A DNA stretch of 64,000 nt from Croceicoccus sediminis (GCF_007570835.1 NZ_SUNC01000003.1:372001-436000), one strand, 5' to 3'. Positions 40,591 through 50,418 are shown, numbered from the stretch's first letter. Notes: generated by a model from the sequence alone, not told the origin. Numbers and translations: made by a program.

Positions 40591-41370
40591 TCACGCATCG
40601 TACTGCATCAGGCGGGTCATCCCGCCATCGATGACGATCTGCTGCCCCGTCACGAAGCCCGATCCCTCGCCGGAAAGCCAGTCGATGGCCTCGGCGATGT
40701 CCTCCACCCGACCGATTCGTCCCACCGGATGCTGCTGTTTTGCGCGTTTCGAATGGTCAGGATCGCTGCGGTCGGATTCCTTCTGCCACGGGCCGGTCTC
40801 GATCCAGCCGGGCGCGACAGCGTTGACGCGAATGTCCGGCCCCAACGACACCGCCAGTGCATGGGTCAGCGCGAAAAGCCCGCCCTTGGCCGCGGCATAG
40901 GCATAAGTGTCAGGTTCCGACTGGACCGCGCGGCTGGACGTCACGTTGACGATGGCTGACGGTGCACGCTTCCTCAGCATGCCGACCGCCGCGCGGCTGC
41001 ACAGGAATGCCGATGTCAGGCTGGCATCGATCCAACCCTGCCACGCCTCCAGCGTCATGTTTTCGAGCGGGCCCGATTTCGGATCGGCGATACCGGCATT
41101 GTTGACCAGAAGGTCCAGTCCGCCGGTCCATTCGCCAATCCGCGCAAAGGCATCGGCGACCGCCTGTTCCTTGCCCACGTCGCATTCGATCGCCAGCAGG
41201 CGGTCCCCGGGCAGCAGGGCCGATAGTTCGGCCAGCGCCTCGCCGTCCTTGTCCAGCGCGGCGACTTTCCAGCCCTTGCCTGCGAAATGCAGCGCGGTGC
41301 CGCGTCCTATGCCTGCCCCGCCGCCGGTGATGACGACGGTGGGTGCGTCCTGTTCATTCTTGTCGGTCAT
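40591..41370 (-). CDS. Short-chain dehydrogenase/reductase (SDR)
   Basis: The 259-residue cytosolic oxidoreductase has the classical SDR layout: cofactor motif TGGGAGIGRG, ALDKDG after beta-2 suggesting NAD(H), LLVNNAGIADP, the catalytic Ser in VNVTSSRAV, Tyr and Lys in TYAYAAAKGGL, and PGWIETGPW. The substrate cannot be deduced. An AGGGGC box precedes the ATG. It may be the last gene of a minus-strand run hisN, GGCT, SDR, with 24 nt to the gene before it. Confidence 0.9.
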   Translation of the reverse strand: MTDKNEQDAPTVVITGGGAGIGRGTALHFAGKGWKVAALDKDGEALAELSALLPGDRLLAIECDVGKEQAVADAFARIGEWTGGLDLLVNNAGIADPKSGPLENMTLEAWQGWIDASLTSAFLCSRAAVGMLRKRAPSAIVNVTSSRAVQSEPDTYAYAAAKGGLFALTHALAVSLGPDIRVNAVAPGWIETGPWQKESDRSDPDHSKRAKQQHPVGRIGRVEDIAEAIDWLSGEGSGFVTGQQIVIDGGMTRLMQYDA

Positions 41371-41394
41371 GCCCCTTCAACGCAGGGGACGCGA

Positions 41395-41814
41395 TCAGGT
41401 GCCGTTGCGCTGCGAAAGGATCGGCAGGCCGGTCTTCTTCACCCAGGCCATGAAGTCGCCGCTTTCGATCAGGACAGATTCTTCCGAAGGCGGAACGGTC
41501 CAGACCCACCCTTGCGCCGACGACATCCCTTCCGAAGTCCGCACGCGCAGGACGATCCGGCGATATTCGCGGCCCTCGTACCGGTCGAGCTTCATGAGAT
41601 CGGCCCGCGTCAGCTCCAGATCGGCGAGCACGCCCTTCACCCGCCCATGCCCCGGAACCAGCGCGGGGAACCAGCCCTTGGCCGATGGAATGGCAAGCAG
41701 CTTACCCGGTGCATCTGCCTCCAGCGAGGAGACGACGCGTTCCTGCACGAAGCGCGCCATCGGCGTATCGGCATGGCCCATCAGGGTGCCATAGAGAAAC
41801 AGCGACTTGCGCAT
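41395..41814 (-). CDS. Gamma-glutamylcyclotransferase-like (AIG2/GGCT fold) protein
   Basis: The 139-residue protein starts with the fold's substrate-loop motif SLFLYGTLMGHADTPM. It continues with HGRVKGVLADLEL and the acidic DRYEGREYRRIVLRV, where a Glu usually acts as the general acid/base in gamma-glutamylcyclotransferases (YEGREY fits). Relatives act on gamma-glutamyl peptides or glutathione, or have unknown roles. The start is the ATG at 41814, 11 nt after the stop of the hisN-type gene. Probably co-transcribed with hisN and the SDR gene. Confidence 0.8.
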   Translation of the reverse strand: MRKSLFLYGTLMGHADTPMARFVQERVVSSLEADAPGKLLAIPSAKGWFPALVPGHGRVKGVLADLELTRADLMKLDRYEGREYRRIVLRVRTSEGMSSAQGWVWTVPPSEESVLIESGDFMAWVKKTGLPILSQRNGT

Positions 41815-41825
41815 GGCCGCCCGGC

Positions 41826-42608
41826 TCAATGGTGGCAGGCCAGCGCCTCGACCACGTCGTCGAGCCGCGCCGGATCGCCCAGCGCGATGACATGGCCGTC
41901 GCTTCCTGCGTGGAGCGGCTCTCCGTTCCAGTCTGCCATCGTGCCGCCCGCGCCCTCGACCACCGGGATCAGCGCGGCATAGTCGTGGAGCTTCAATCCT
42001 GCCTCGCACACGATGTCGAGCTGGCCCGAGGCGAGCATGGCGTAGTTGTAGCAGTCCCCGCCCATGACCATGCGGCGATGGTCGGTCTTGGCGGCCAGAC
42101 CCATGAAGTGTTCGCCCTGGTGATCGTCGAAATAGTGCGGGCCGGTGGTGGCCAGCGTCGCCTCCGCCAGTTCGCGGCAGGGGCGGCAGCGCACTTCCGC
42201 TCCGTTCAGCAGCGTCGGCAGCCCCGCCGCGCCGACCCAGCGTTCGTTCGCGATCGGCTGGTCGATAATGCCCAGCACCGGCCATCCATCAACCATCAGC
42301 GCGATCAGCGTGCCGAAAATCGGGCGTCCGGCCAGAAACCCTGCCGTGCCGTCGATTGGGTCCAGAACCCACTGCCGGCGCGCTTCGCCGCGTTCGCTGC
42401 CGTACTCCTCACCGATAATGCCGTCGTCTGGGCGGGCAGCGCCAAGGATCGCGCGCATCGCCTTTTCCGCCTCGCGGTCGGCGACGGTCACGGGCGAGGC
42501 ATCGCCCTTGCGTTCAGGGTCGACGATGTTGCGAAAATGCGGGCGGATGGCATGGCCAGCCGCATCGGCGAGGCGCTGCGCGAGCGCGATATCGTCCTTC
42601 AGGTCCAT
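41826..42608 (-). CDS. hisN: Inositol-monophosphatase-family phosphatase, probably histidinol-phosphatase
   Basis: The 260-residue enzyme has the lithium-sensitive phosphatase motifs: IGEEYG with the metal-binding Glu, WVLDPIDGTAGFLAGRP and the late LKLHDYAALIPVVEGAGG. The GGDCYNYAMLASGQLDIV segment is characteristic of the HisN branch in alpha- and actinobacteria, which dephosphorylates histidinol phosphate. Plain inositol monophosphatase activity is the alternative. No other his gene is in the window, so the call rests on sequence alone. The ribosome binding site is weak. Confidence 0.78.
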   Translation of the reverse strand: MDLKDDIALAQRLADAAGHAIRPHFRNIVDPERKGDASPVTVADREAEKAMRAILGAARPDDGIIGEEYGSERGEARRQWVLDPIDGTAGFLAGRPIFGTLIALMVDGWPVLGIIDQPIANERWVGAAGLPTLLNGAEVRCRPCRELAEATLATTGPHYFDDHQGEHFMGLAAKTDHRRMVMGGDCYNYAMLASGQLDIVCEAGLKLHDYAALIPVVEGAGGTMADWNGEPLHAGSDGHVIALGDPARLDDVVEALACHH

Positions 42609-42689
42609 GCACCCGCACTCGCCGTAGCGTGCCCGCCGGTCAAGCGATTTGCGCCGGCTCTCCCTCTTCGGGAAAGCGCGGCGTGATCG

Positions 42690-43625
42690 TCAATCGAACA
42701 GCGAGGAAACCGAGCTTTCGTCGGCGATGCGGCGGATCGCCTCGCCAATCAGGGTCGCGATGGAAAGGACGCGGATCTTGTCCGATTCCTTGGCCGCATC
42801 GGTCGGCTGGATCGTGTCGGTGATGACCAGCTCGGTCAGCGCCGAATTCGACACCTTGGCCACCGCGCCGCCCGAAAGGACGCCGTGAGTGATGTAGGCG
42901 ACGACCGACTTGGCCCCCTGGTCGAGCAGGGCCTGCGCCGCGTTGCACAGCGTGCCGCCCGAATCGATGATGTCGTCGATCAGGATGCAGTGGCGGCCCG
43001 CCACTTCACCGATGATATTCATGACCTCCGATTCGCCGGGACGGTCGCGGCGCTTGTCGACAATGGCGAGAGGCGCATTGTCGAGCCGCTTGGCCAGCGC
43101 GCGGGCGCGGACCACGCCGCCCACGTCGGGCGAGACGACCATCAGGTCCTGATCGCCGTAGCGGGCCTGAATGTCGGCCGCCATCGCGGGCGCGGCATAG
43201 AGGTTGTCGGTCGGGATATCGAAGAAGCCCTGGATCTGCCCTGCGTGCAGATCAACCGCCAGCACGCGGTCGGCGCCAGCGCGGGTGATGATGTCGGCGA
43301 CCAGCTTGGCCGAAATCGGCGTGCGCGGCCCGGGCTTACGGTCCTGGCGGGCATAGCCGAAGTAGGGAACGACCGCGGTGATGCGCTTGGCCGATGCGCG
43401 CTTCAAGGCGTCGATGCCAATCAGCAGTTCCATCAGGTTGTCGTTGGCCGGAAAGCTTGTCGACTGGACGATAAAGACATCCTCGCCGCGCACGTTCTCA
43501 TGGATTTCGACGAAGATTTCCTCGTCCGCGAAACGGCGCACCGATGCGTCGGTCAGCGGAATTTCAAGGTATGCTGCAATGGCGCGCGCCAGCGGTAGGT
43601 TGGCGTTGCCCGACATGATCTTCAT
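42690..43625 (-). CDS. prs: Ribose-phosphate pyrophosphokinase
   Basis: The 311-residue cytosolic enzyme makes PRPP from ribose 5-phosphate and ATP for nucleotide, histidine and tryptophan synthesis. Motifs seen are the ATP site ([20 protein letters not shown]), the flexible catalytic loop ([16 protein letters not shown]) and the PRPP-binding loop ([14 protein letters not shown]). The ATG at 43625 follows GGGAG by 7 nt; a TTG one codon earlier is unlikely. The 237 nt upstream contain a large GC-rich inverted repeat but no evident gene. Confidence 0.97.
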   Translation of the reverse strand: MKIMSGNANLPLARAIAAYLEIPLTDASVRRFADEEIFVEIHENVRGEDVFIVQSTSFPANDNLMELLIGIDALKRASAKRITAVVPYFGYARQDRKPGPRTPISAKLVADIITRAGADRVLAVDLHAGQIQGFFDIPTDNLYAAPAMAADIQARYGDQDLMVVSPDVGGVVRARALAKRLDNAPLAIVDKRRDRPGESEVMNIIGEVAGRHCILIDDIIDSGGTLCNAAQALLDQGAKSVVAYITHGVLSGGAVAKVSNSALTELVITDTIQPTDAAKESDKIRVLSIATLIGEAIRRIADESSVSSLFD

Positions 43626-43862
43626 CAAACGACTCCCGAAATGTGCCGATTCCCCGTGGGGACCGGCCTTAGCGGTGAGTCCCGCAAATGCAACAATGCC
43701 CGTGCCCCAACCGGTGGACTAAGCCGCCGCCGCGTACCGCATTGGGTCGCGCGGCGGCGCAAGAATGCGCCTGGAACGCCGCACCGGACTGCGCCACGCG
43801 CCGACCCGGGGCGAAAGCGGGAAACATCTCCCCGCTCTCACGCCCGGATAGCGGTCATGAAA

Positions 43863-44837
43863 TCAGTCGGTCGTGTGGTGTTCGCCGCGAACCCAGCGGA
43901 CCGTACCCGACGATGCGCGCATCACGACGCTCTCTGTCGTGTACTTGCCACCCTTCAGGTGCTTCACCCCGTCGAGCAGCGAACCGTCGGTCACGCCGGT
44001 TGCGGCAAAGATGCAGTCGCCCTTGGCCAGATCGTCGAGCTTGTAGATGCGATCGAGATCCTCGATGCCCCACTTGCGCGCGCGGGCACGTTCGTCATCG
44101 TTGCGGAACAGCAGCTTGCCCTGGAACTGCCCGCCGACACAGCGCAACGCGGCACAGGCCAGGACGCCTTCCGGCGCGCCGCCCGAACCCATGTAGATGT
44201 CGATCGTGGTGTCCGGGTCGGTCGTGGCGATGACTCCGGCGACGTCGCCGTCGGGGATCAGGATGATGCCGCAGCCCAGTTCGCGCAGTTCCGCGATCAT
44301 TTCGGCATGGCGGGGCCTGTCGAGTACGCAGGCGATGATCTGGTGCGGTTCGACGCCCTTGGCCGCAGCCAGCGAGCGCACGTTGTCGCCCGGGCTCTTG
44401 GTCAGGTCGATCGTGCCTTCGGGATAGCCGGGGCCGATCGCGATCTTCTGCATGTAGACGTCGGGCGCGTTCAGCAGGCAACCCTCTTCGGCCGCGGCCA
44501 GAACGGCCAGTGCGTTGGGACCGGCCTTGGCCGTGATCGTCGTGCCTTCCAGCGGGTCGAGCGCGATGTCGATCTTCGGCCCCTTGCCGACAGCTCCGCC
44601 GACCTTTTCGCCGATATAGAGCATAGGGGCCTCGTCGCGCTCACCCTCGCCGATGACGACGGTGCCGTCCATGTAGAGCTCGTCGAAAGCCTTGCGCATC
44701 GCTTCGACCGCGGCGGCATCGGCCGCCTTCTCGTCACCGCGACCGATGAGATAGGAGGCCGCGATGGCCGCCGCTTCGGTCACGCGGACCATTTCTAGGA
44801 CGAGGACGCGATCGAGAACGTCACTGGCTTTAGGCAC
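43863..44837 (-). CDS. glpX: Class II fructose-1,6-bisphosphatase
   Basis: GlpX hydrolyses fructose 1,6-bisphosphate in gluconeogenesis. The 324-residue protein starts with GTG after a GGGGGA box. Its family signatures are VIGEGERDEAPMLYIGEKVG, the metal-site motif ALDPLEGTT, KSPGDNVRSLA and IYMGSGGAPEGVLACAAL. It follows hom by 141 nt on the same strand, an order I recall from other sphingomonads. There is no sign of regulation beyond the shared orientation. Confidence 0.96.
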   Translation of the reverse strand: MPKASDVLDRVLVLEMVRVTEAAAIAASYLIGRGDEKAADAAAVEAMRKAFDELYMDGTVVIGEGERDEAPMLYIGEKVGGAVGKGPKIDIALDPLEGTTITAKAGPNALAVLAAAEEGCLLNAPDVYMQKIAIGPGYPEGTIDLTKSPGDNVRSLAAAKGVEPHQIIACVLDRPRHAEMIAELRELGCGIILIPDGDVAGVIATTDPDTTIDIYMGSGGAPEGVLACAALRCVGGQFQGKLLFRNDDERARARKWGIEDLDRIYKLDDLAKGDCIFAATGVTDGSLLDGVKHLKGGKYTTESVVMRASSGTVRWVRGEHHTTD

Positions 44838-44978
44838 TTGGTTTCCCCCAGAAGGATCGTGGTCAGGTTTTGCAGGTGCGAAGATCTAGCCGCCGCCCCC
44901 CGCATTGTCGAGATGGACGCGGCTGCCGTCGTTCGCGAAATAGGTCCACGGTATTGCAGTCTCGCGGCAGGATCGAGG

Positions 44979-46328
44979 TTACTGGCGCAGGATGTGCATC
45001 ACTAGCGGTTCTGCCGTGACGCTGTCGCTATCGGCCAGAAGTTCGAGCGCGCGGGTGACACAGCCCTCCTCGCCCTCGTGCGTGACCATGGCGACCATGA
45101 CCGAACCGTCGTCGGCACCCGAATCCTTCGCGCCCTTCTGGATCAGGCTCTCGATCGAGACATTGGCGTCGCGCATGGCCGCGGTCAGTTCCGCCAGGAC
45201 GCCCGGCCGGTCCTTGACCATGAAGCGCAGGTAGGCCTTGCCCCTGTGATTGCCGGTTTCGGCCGGAACGTTGGCATCAAGCTCGCTGACGGGGATGGAG
45301 AACGGCGGGTCGATCTCGTTCTCGCTTTCCCACAGACGCGCGATGTCGATGATGTCGGCCACGACCGCGCTGGCCGTCGGACCATCGCCCGCGCCCGCGC
45401 CCTGAAACAGCAGGCGACCCACGAAATTGCCTTCGGCGACGACCGCGTTGGTTGCGCCGTCGACATGGGCCAGCGGGTGATCCTTGGGCACCAGATAGGG
45501 ATGCACGCGCTGGAACAGGTGCTTCACGCCGTCCGCGCTCGGCTCCACCCGCGCCATGCCGAGCAGGCGAATGACATAGCCCAGCGAATCGGCCTGCGCG
45601 ATGTCGGCGCTCAGGACCCTGCGGATGCCGTCGGTCGTGACCGCGCCGAAGTCGAGCTCGGTTCCGAACGCGATCGAGGCGAGGATCGAGAGCTTGTGCG
45701 CGGCATCGATGCCGTCGATGTCGAAAGTCGGGTCCGCCTCGGCATAGCCCATCGCCTGCGCTTCGGAGAGGACGTCGGCGAAGTCGGCGCCGGTGTCCTC
45801 CATCGTGGACAGGATGTAATTGCAGGTGCCGTTGAGGATGCCGTAGACGCGCTCGATCTCGTTCGCGGCAGCGCCTTCGCGCAGGCCCTTGATGACCGGG
45901 ATGCCGCCCGCGACCGCCGCTTCGAAACGCACCGGCACGCCCGCACTTTCGGCGTCGCGCGCAAGGCCGAGGCCGTGGTGCGCGATCATCGCCTTGTTGG
46001 CGGTGACGAAGGCCTTGCCGCTTTCGACCGTCTTGCGCGCCAGGGTCAGGGCCGGACCGTCCGACCCGCCGACCAGTTCGACCACGACATCGACGTCGTC
46101 ACGCTGGGGCAGCGCGGTCATGTCGTCTTCCCAGGCATAGCCCGACAGGTCCACGCCGCGGTCCTTGCCGCGATCGCGCGCGCTGACGGCAACGATTCGC
46201 AGCGGGCGGCCGCAACGCCGTTCAATCAGGGCGGCATTGGTCTCGATCAGGCGGATCACGCCCGCACCGACGGTGCCAAGGCCCGCCAGGGCCAGGCGCA
46301 GGGGCTCGGTCTTCATCGCTTCGCTCAC
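44979..46328 (-). CDS. hom: Homoserine dehydrogenase
   Basis: The enzyme reduces aspartate semialdehyde to homoserine for threonine and methionine synthesis. The 449-residue protein has the NAD(P) motif LALAGLGTVGAGVI, ELVGGSDGPALTLARKTVESG, VTANKAMIAHHG, the catalytic region AAVAGGIPVIKGLRE with GILNGTCNYILSTME, and a C-terminal ACT domain (YLRFMVKDRPGVLAELTAAM) for threonine feedback. The annotated start is a GTG (46328) behind a weak purine-rich stretch; the ATG four codons on (46316) is equally possible. Confidence 0.96.
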   Translation of the reverse strand: MSEAMKTEPLRLALAGLGTVGAGVIRLIETNAALIERRCGRPLRIVAVSARDRGKDRGVDLSGYAWEDDMTALPQRDDVDVVVELVGGSDGPALTLARKTVESGKAFVTANKAMIAHHGLGLARDAESAGVPVRFEAAVAGGIPVIKGLREGAAANEIERVYGILNGTCNYILSTMEDTGADFADVLSEAQAMGYAEADPTFDIDGIDAAHKLSILASIAFGTELDFGAVTTDGIRRVLSADIAQADSLGYVIRLLGMARVEPSADGVKHLFQRVHPYLVPKDHPLAHVDGATNAVVAEGNFVGRLLFQGAGAGDGPTASAVVADIIDIARLWESENEIDPPFSIPVSELDANVPAETGNHRGKAYLRFMVKDRPGVLAELTAAMRDANVSIESLIQKGAKDSGADDGSVMVAMVTHEGEEGCVTRALELLADSDSVTAEPLVMHILRQ

Positions 46329-46450
46329 GGTCTCGTCTCTTGCTGTTCGCCGCGCCCGTTAAGCGAGACGAAGGCACTTGGCCAGAGGCGAGCGCAACTA
46401 AATGGCCAGAACGCAACCCTTGCGCGCAACGAAATGTTGCAAGGGCGGGG

Positions 46451-47320
46451 TCAGAAGACCCGCTTGCGCCCGCAAGGACCAAGCTGCTCGATCACGACGG
46501 CGTAATCGCGCGCCGCCTCGCTGCGCAGCGAGGGGTCGGTCGCGATCTGCGCCGACGCCGGAAGCTGCGCGGGAAGCGCGCAGGCCAGGCGGTACCACGT
46601 GAGCGTGTCCCTTTCCGGCGGGCGGGCGCCATGATCGATCAGCTCGCCGGTCGAAAGGCCCCAGCGCACGGGATGGTTCGGACTGCGGATCACCGCGATA
46701 GAGGCGGGCGCACCGTCCTCGGTCGCAAGGAAGATCTGCGTCTCGCCCTCTCCGGCAAGGTTGCCCGGCGTGTGCAGCGCATCGCGCACCCCGGTTACAA
46801 CGGGCGCACCGGCATCGGCGACGATCTCGCCCAGCAGCGTGCGCAACCGCGCATCACCCACGATCTCGATCGGGACCTGCGCATCGGGCGCGACCAACTG
46901 CACCTCGCCCGGCTTGCCCGGCACGGGCCGCGCGAACAGGACCATCGTGCGCTTCTTGATCTTCGCCATCCGGCCCTTCGCGTCGAGCGGGATGTCGGCA
47001 AGGTACTTCACCTTGGCCCCGATCGGGGCGTTGCCCGAAAGCAGGCTCTGCGTATCGGCCTCGACATAGGCGCGGGTCCAGCCCTGCCGGACAGGGCCGG
47101 TGCGGTCGGCGTCAAGCTCGACCGCCTTCCTGACTTTCACCACCGCGACCATCTGCGCATTCGTGGCAAGGTCGGCCATGTCCGCATAGGGCATCAGGGC
47201 CCGCGAATCGGTTGCCGTCTGCGCGGTTGCGGCCTGCGGCACGGAAGCGCACGCGCCAGCGCCGGCCAGCATGGCGGCAGCCAGGACGGGTACGAATTTG
47301 CGTGCCTTCACGATTGTCAT
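46451..47320 (-). CDS. Uncharacterised exported protein
   Basis: The 289-residue product has a signal peptide (KARKFVPVLAAAMLAGAGA) followed by Cys-Ala-Ser; the cysteine could be lipidated, although the lipobox (GAC preceded by Ala) is not canonical. The mature protein is a soluble alpha/beta domain with segments DLATNAQMVAVVKVRKAVEL and TMVLFARPVPGKPGEVQLV. It ends with a Cys-containing stretch (EQLGPCGRKRVF); with LACALP this gives two cysteines that might pair. No known domain is recognised. GAGG precedes the ATG. It is divergent from the tonB operon, sharing a 386-nt control region. Confidence 0.7.
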   Translation of the reverse strand: MTIVKARKFVPVLAAAMLAGAGACASVPQAATAQTATDSRALMPYADMADLATNAQMVAVVKVRKAVELDADRTGPVRQGWTRAYVEADTQSLLSGNAPIGAKVKYLADIPLDAKGRMAKIKKRTMVLFARPVPGKPGEVQLVAPDAQVPIEIVGDARLRTLLGEIVADAGAPVVTGVRDALHTPGNLAGEGETQIFLATEDGAPASIAVIRSPNHPVRWGLSTGELIDHGARPPERDTLTWYRLACALPAQLPASAQIATDPSLRSEAARDYAVVIEQLGPCGRKRVF

Positions 47321-47706
47321 ATTACCTCACCATTGTATCAGGTCGCGCATGCCCGCCCCCTCGGAACAAGTACGGCACACTGCAATTTGCACGAACTAAA
47401 CCATCAAACGAGAAAGTTCGTGAATCGGTCCTTAATCGACAAAGGAATTGCACGCAGGGCTCAAGCTCGCTAACAATCCGAAAAAAAGGGGCTGGGCAGT
47501 GATCCGGCCACATTCGAATGCGCGTTCAACGGTAAGGTTTTTTCGCAATGCGAATTTCCCGAGTTGCCGGCAGCGTGTATCCCGGAACTTCCGGCAGGGT
47601 GGAAAAAATGGGGCGACGCGGTTCGGCATTGCTGTGCCGGGTCGTGCGTTTGTGAGGGTGCGCCTGCAAGGGCAAGCCTGTAAGTTTATTGGAGTGATCC
47701 GTCTGA
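47321..47706. promoter_or_regulatory. Divergent control region with two palindromes upstream of tonB
   Basis: No gene is supported in these 386 nt. Two short perfect palindromes stand out: CATTCGAATG at 47511-47520 and TTCGCA-A-TGCGAA at 47542-47554. Their centres are about 33 bp, or three helical turns, apart. Both carry ATTCG/CGAAT half-sites, and TonB operons are usually iron-controlled, so a Fur-like or other iron regulator is a plausible binder. This is inference. Confidence 0.4.
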
Positions 47707-48366
<660 letters not shown>

Positions 48367-48450
48367 TGACGGTGCGGGCTCATCCCTCGGGCCCGATACC
48401 ACCCCACGATTTAAAGCTATCAAGCCAATTTTGTTGAAGGATATCCCGTA

Positions 48451-49218
48451 ATGCTCATCGAAATCATGGCCGCGGCCGCCGAGGCCCCGCAGAACAAATT
48501 CGGTTTCGCCGAAGCTCTGGAACAGGGCGGTTTCATCGCCTACGCCACCGTCGCCATCCTGGGCGTCATGTCGTTCGGTTCTTTCTACATCCTGTTCACC
48601 AAGTGGCTCGAACAGAACAAGATCCTGCGTCAGACCAGCGAAGTTCGCAACACGTTCTGGCGTGCAGGCTCGCTGCGCGAAGGCGCAACGAAGCTCGAAA
48701 AGAACTCGGCCTATCGCCAGATCGTCGACGACGGCATCGCCGCTGAAGAACAGCACGCCAAGATGACCGACAGCCTCGAAGCCCACGACTGGCTCCACGG
48801 CTCGCTCGCTCGCTCGGAAGCAGCCATCAACGCCAAGCTCGCTGGCGGCCTGCCCTTCCTCGCGACCGTCGGTGCGACTTCGCCGTTCATCGGTCTGTTC
48901 GGTACGGTTGTCGGTATCTACCGCGCACTGATCGCCATCGGCATCGCCGGTTCGGCCTCGATCGACAAGGTCGCAGGTCCGGTCGGTGAAGCACTGATCA
49001 TGACCGCGCTCGGCCTGCTCGTCGCAGTTCCGGCCGTGCTTGCCTACAACTACCTGCAGGCTCGCAACAAGAAGATCGCCGCGCAGCTCTCGGGCTTCTC
49101 GACTGACGTTCTCGCGAACATCAACTCGAAGGGTGCCGTGAAGCCGGCCGTTGCCGCTGCTCCTGCCAAGAAGCCTGCTCCGGCGACGACCGCTGCTGGC
49201 GCACAGGTCAAGAAGTAA
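48451..49218 (+). CDS. exbB: Proton channel subunit ExbB (MotA/TolQ/ExbB family)
   Basis: The 255-residue inner-membrane protein forms the pentameric channel of the TonB motor. Three membrane helices are visible: GFIAYATVAILGVMSFGSFYI, then ATVGATSPFIGLFGTVVGIYR, and ALIMTALGLLVAVPAVLAYN. The TSPFIGLFGTVVGI and GEALIMTALGLLVAVPAVLAYN stretches are diagnostic. The C-terminus adds an Ala/Lys/Pro tail (AAPAKKPAPATTAAG). AAGGAT precedes the ATG. The gap to exbD contains three hairpins that may limit downstream expression. Confidence 0.95.
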   Translation: MLIEIMAAAAEAPQNKFGFAEALEQGGFIAYATVAILGVMSFGSFYILFTKWLEQNKILRQTSEVRNTFWRAGSLREGATKLEKNSAYRQIVDDGIAAEEQHAKMTDSLEAHDWLHGSLARSEAAINAKLAGGLPFLATVGATSPFIGLFGTVVGIYRALIAIGIAGSASIDKVAGPVGEALIMTALGLLVAVPAVLAYNYLQARNKKIAAQLSGFSTDVLANINSKGAVKPAVAAAPAKKPAPATTAAGAQVKK

Positions 49219-49220
49219 GC

Positions 49221-49301
49221 ATCCGTTTTGCCTGGCGGGGGCAACCTCGCCAGGCACGGATTTTCCGCTCCGGCGGAAAGTCGGCCCGGAACGCTCCGGG
49301 C
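49221..49301 (+). promoter_or_regulatory. Three consecutive hairpins between exbB and exbD
   Basis: Hairpin 1 (49221-49261): TGCCTGGCG pairs with CGCCAGGCA, extended by ATCCG/CGGAT, and is followed directly by TTTT, like an attenuator. Hairpin 2 (49262-49279): TTTCCGC with GCGGAAA. Hairpin 3 (49284-49301): GCCCGGA with TCCGGGC, loop ACGC. They could cause partial termination or protect the exbB mRNA, adjusting ExbB to ExbD ratios. Confidence 0.6.
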
Positions 49302-49335
49302 AGTCGCAAGAGCAATTACGAGATAGGATGAGACA

Positions 49336-49866
49336 ATGGCGATAGCGATGGGATCCGGTGGCGACGAAGCCCCGATGTCCGACATCAACACCACGCCGCT
49401 CGTCGACGTGATGCTGGTGCTTCTGATCATCTTCCTGATCGCGGTTCCCGTCGCGATCCAGTCGATCGAACAGATGGATATGCCGGTATTCGCGTCCGAG
49501 GAATCCAAGGACAAGGTCGAGAACCTGGTCGTTTCGATCACCGCAACCGATGCCAACGGCATCAGCCCCGGTGAACCAGGCTATGCGGGCGCAAGCCGTA
49601 CTGGCGAATGCCGCATCTACCTCGGTGCCACTCCGGTAAGCTCGGAAGAGCTTTACGACCGTTCGTTCAATCGCCTCGATGCGATCATCGAACGTGCCGG
49701 CGGCCCCGACGCCCTGGTCGACGATCCGGACAAGATTCCGCAGGTTCACGTCCGTGGCGACGTCAACACGCCGTGGAAGTGTGTTGCCGGTACGATCTAC
49801 CAGATCCAGTCCGCGGGCTACCCGACGGTGGGCTTCATTTCGACCCCGGTCGATCCGAACGCCTGA
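49336..49866 (+). CDS. exbD: ExbD/TolR-family protein, long form with two cysteines
   Basis: ExbD is the proton-carrying partner of ExbB. The 176-residue protein has the cytosolic lead [20 protein letters not shown] with the conserved membrane Asp, one membrane helix and a periplasmic domain. That domain is about 35 residues longer than usual and contains Cys in GECRIYLGA and NTPWKCVAG, which could form a disulfide. It ends [19 protein letters not shown], like the TolR/ExbD fold. An AGGATGAG box precedes the ATG. A second ExbD gene follows after 30 nt. Paired ExbDs are common in TonB clusters of sphingomonads and Xanthomonas. Confidence 0.92.
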   Translation: MAIAMGSGGDEAPMSDINTTPLVDVMLVLLIIFLIAVPVAIQSIEQMDMPVFASEESKDKVENLVVSITATDANGISPGEPGYAGASRTGECRIYLGATPVSSEELYDRSFNRLDAIIERAGGPDALVDDPDKIPQVHVRGDVNTPWKCVAGTIYQIQSAGYPTVGFISTPVDPNA

Positions 49867-49896
49867 TCGCGGCAAGCAAGATAAAGGAGACATTCA

Positions 49897-50364
49897 ATGG
49901 CAATGTCAGGCGGCAGCGATGATGGCTCGCCGATGATGGAAATGAACACGACGCCGCTTATCGACGTCATGCTCGTTCTCCTCATCATGTTCATCATCAC
50001 GATCCCGGTCGCGACCCACGCGGTCAACATCGACCTCCCGGCCCCCAGCGACGTTCCGCAGAACGTCGATGTGAACCCGATCAAGAACAAGGTCGTGCTC
50101 ACTCAGGACGGCCAGATCCTCTGGAACGGCACCCCGCTGAACGAGGGTCAGCTCGTCGCAACGCTTCAGCAGTCGCTGGCACTTCCGGTCGAACCGGAAC
50201 TCCAGTTCCAGCCGGAAGAGTTCGCGAGCTACGACCTCTCGGCACAGGTCCTGCGGATCATCAAGACCTCGGGCGCCACCAAGTTCGGCTTCGTCGGCAA
50301 CGAACAGTTCCGCGAATTCGGCGCTGGTCCCAAGGACGTGAACCCCACGACGCGTTCCCAGTAA
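49897..50364 (+). CDS. exbD: ExbD/TolR-family protein, second copy
   Basis: The 155-residue protein has the same design as the preceding one: [20 protein letters not shown] with the proton-carrying Asp, one membrane helix, and a periplasmic domain (NVDVNPIKNKVVLTQDGQIL, then YDLSAQVLRIIKTSGATKFG). It lacks the cysteines and the insert of the first ExbD, so the two are diverged paralogues, not a fresh duplication. AAAGGAGA lies close to the ATG. It is the last gene of the operon before a strong terminator. Confidence 0.94.
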   Translation: MAMSGGSDDGSPMMEMNTTPLIDVMLVLLIMFIITIPVATHAVNIDLPAPSDVPQNVDVNPIKNKVVLTQDGQILWNGTPLNEGQLVATLQQSLALPVEPELQFQPEEFASYDLSAQVLRIIKTSGATKFGFVGNEQFREFGAGPKDVNPTTRSQ

Positions 50365-50391
50365 GGCACGCATCAGGGGAAACCAGATCAG

Positions 50392-50418
50392 GGGCGGGCC
50401 GCAAGGTCCGCCCTTTTT
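50392..50418 (+). terminator. Terminator of the tonB-exbB-exbD-exbD operon
   Basis: GGGCGGGCC pairs with GGTCCGCCC (9 bp, one G-U) around a GCAA tetraloop, followed by TTTTT, 28 nt after the last stop. Confidence 0.95.
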
